This document shows positions 22,495 through 23,560 of a stretch of DNA of 23,560 bases, piece by piece. Source of the DNA: CAZOVK01 sp964583165. GTDB taxonomy: Bacteria; Bacillota; Clostridia; Lachnospirales; WRAX01. Made by a program: the position numbers and the translations under genes. Location: assembly GCA_964583165.1 (NCBI GenBank), contig CAZOVK010000037.1, positions 1 to 23,560 of the forward strand, read 5' to 3'. Every line of letters starts with the position of its first letter. Within the stretch, counting starts at the first letter, position 1. The notes under the pieces are model-generated. The model saw nothing but the letters and a program-made list of their open reading frames with translations, searched no databases and was not told the DNA's origin.

Positions 22495-23199
22495 ATGGGC
22501 AAGCTGATAATAATGTCGGGGCCAAGCGGTGTGGGCAAAGGGCCGATTACCAAAACCCTTGAGGCCTATCTGAAAACAACGGGAAAGCGTTATGCGCGGC
22601 ACATACTCTATACGAGCCGCGCGGCGCGCCCCGGTGAAGCAGACGGGGTGACATACCATTTCAGAACAGCAGACGAGTTGGCGTTACTCTCGAAAACCGA
22701 TGGCTTCCATACATATGACATACGTAAGGGCGAACAGCTTCAAGCCATTGACTTCAATAAGTTGAAGCAGGAGCTTGAAGCGAACGACTTTGTATTTCTC
22801 GAGATTTTCTCTGAACAGATTGATTGTGTTTGTGAATTTTGCAAAGAAATCGGCTTTGATTATCGGCGCGTGTTCATAACCCCTCTTTCAGAAGACGACT
22901 TTGAATATTTAGGTTGTAAGAATGATTGCGAGCGAGAGATAGCGACAAGGGCTGTCATGCTCACAAAGCTGACAAACCGTGGCACGGAACCGCGGCAGAA
23001 TATTGAAAAACGCGCCGGGAATGCGTACAACGAGATGCGCGAAGGTGGTAGCAGTGACACGGTTGTGTTCACGAACCATTATGGCGAGGATAACGCCGCT
23101 TTATGGGGTGAGCTGGAACGACTTTTCAGCTCTCCAAAGGGGTTGGAAGTCCTTAGTACCTTCCGAAAATTCTTAGAGGTAATCGGCACGAACGAATAA
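22495..23199 (+). CDS. Divergent guanylate-kinase-fold protein
   Basis: A 234-aa protein of the guanylate kinase (GK) superfamily. The ATG at 22495 is preferred because GAGGGGTGA lies just before it; a frame opening at 22480 would contain that ribosome site. The P-loop is GPSGVGKGP (residues 9-17) with Pro17 where Thr is usual. The GMP-region signature TSRAARPGEADGVTYHF (40-56) and the lid-like NRGTEPRQNIEKR (161-173) are conserved. The expected GNYYGT motif and the preceding Glu are absent, replaced by FHTYDIRKGEQLQAID (71-86), and LEIE/LDID reads LEIF. About 18-20 extra residues with C141 and C145 are inserted before the lid, and a C-x-C-x2-C set is at 111-116. It is probably not the housekeeping Gmk. 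A different nucleotide or non-nucleotide acceptor, or a binding role, is possible. No function is assigned. Confidence 0.8.
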   Translation: MGKLIIMSGPSGVGKGPITKTLEAYLKTTGKRYARHILYTSRAARPGEADGVTYHFRTADELALLSKTDGFHTYDIRKGEQLQAIDFNKLKQELEANDFVFLEIFSEQIDCVCEFCKEIGFDYRRVFITPLSEDDFEYLGCKNDCEREIATRAVMLTKLTNRGTEPRQNIEKRAGNAYNEMREGGSSDTVVFTNHYGEDNAALWGELERLFSSPKGLEVLSTFRKFLEVIGTNE

Positions 23200-23203
23200 C
23201 ATT

Positions 23204-23236
23204 AAAGAGGCCCGACAGGTGTTGTCGGGCTTCTTT
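23204..23236. terminator. Bidirectional terminator between the GK-like gene and the PEGA gene
   Basis: GCCCGACA (23210-23217) pairs with TGTCGGGC (23223-23230) around a GGTGT loop. Flanking AAAGA and TCTTT continue the stem with a small bulge, giving T-runs in both directions. It lies between two convergent genes. Confidence 0.88.
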
Positions 23237-23237
23237 G

Positions 23238-23560
23238 TCAGTCTGTAACCGTTATCTCACGCAAGTCAATATTCATGGGGCCGATAAAGGGCTGTGTGAC
23301 ATTCAGTGGTACGCTCACCTCGTAGTATGCCTCTTTCCGCATAGTTATCGTATGCAGGCCATATTCTAAGCTAACCTTAATCGGGGTTATACCAATGTAC
23401 GCGTTATCTACATAAACGTCCGCGCCGGACGGATTCGTTGTGAGTTCAACAACGCCGACTTCAACGACTTTTTCAAGGTTTACCGTAACAGTCTGATTCG
23501 CGGCATTCACCGTGATTGTCTTAGAATACTCCGAAAAGCCCGATTTGGTGACCACTAACT
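23238..23560 (-). CDS. PEGA-domain surface protein, C-terminal end (5' partial)
   Basis: The last 107 or so residues of a PEGA-domain protein. The frame is open to the window edge, so the GTG at 23555 is almost certainly internal and the true start lies outside. The end of one repeat (VVTKSGFSEYSKTITVNAANQTVTVNLEK) is followed by a complete second one with VELTTNPSGADVYVDNAYIG, TPIKVSLEYGLHTITM and a closing strand. PEGA domains are small beta-sandwich modules in extracellular or envelope proteins of Firmicutes and archaea. The rest of the protein and its anchoring are not visible. Confidence 0.85.
   Translation of the reverse strand, partial: LVVTKSGFSEYSKTITVNAANQTVTVNLEKVVEVGVVELTTNPSGADVYVDNAYIGITPIKVSLEYGLHTITMRKEAYYEVSVPLNVTQPFIGPMNIDLREITVTD

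Noticed and set aside
22495..23199. Annotation as housekeeping guanylate kinase Gmk
   Set aside because: The GNYYGT motif and the base-recognising Glu are missing and the P-loop Thr is Pro, so the reaction cannot be assumed.

Overview
The window looks like a chromosomal piece of an endospore-forming, S-layer-bearing anaerobic Clostridia-type Firmicute. The evidence is a spoVT gene beside a gerA-type germinant receptor operon, an exported protein ending in S-layer homology domains, strong AGGAGG-type ribosome binding sites, frequent GTG/TTG starts, and mixed base composition. No rRNA, tRNA, insertion sequence, CRISPR array or phage gene was seen, and the species cannot be named from this sequence alone.

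Layout. (1) 1-2217, + strand: the C-terminal part of tldD, overlapping a full tldE/pmbA, the two subunits of the TldD/TldE metalloprotease. (2) 2271-2320: a hairpin terminator shared with the convergent operon. (3) 10519 down to 2352, - strand: one tight operon encoding a cytoplasmic GH95 glycosidase (alpha-L-fucosidase/alpha-L-galactosidase family), then OppB, OppC, OppD, OppF and OppA-type parts of a peptide-class ABC importer. (4) 10520-10701: a divergent control region with two back-to-back sigma-A-like promoters and two copies of the palindrome TAATCA-N4-TGATTA. (5) 10702-13598, + strand: a winged-helix/FCD regulator, a zinc-dependent medium-chain dehydrogenase and an iron-type alcohol dehydrogenase, closed by a terminator. 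Regions 3-5 read as a single sugar-acquisition locus: import an oligosaccharide, release L-fucose or L-galactose inside the cell, and oxidise or reduce the products, probably under the adjacent regulator. (6) 13979-17704: a 1241-residue secreted protein with a Cys/His-rich head, a right-handed beta-helix-like repeat region, an InlB B-repeat and three SLH domains. (7) 18118-18663 spoVT, then 18730-22427 gerAA-gerAB-gerAC: late-sporulation regulator and germinant receptor. (8) 22495-23199: a divergent guanylate-kinase-fold protein. (9) the 3' end of a PEGA-domain protein on the - strand, cut by the window edge.

The most unusual items are the GH95-Opp operon with its twin-operator control region and non-GntR-like FCD regulator, the GH95 active-site variant, the guanylate-kinase-like protein that has lost the usual GMP-binding motif, the extracytoplasmic insertion in OppC, and the modular beta-helix SLH protein with an exact 213-bp period duplication.
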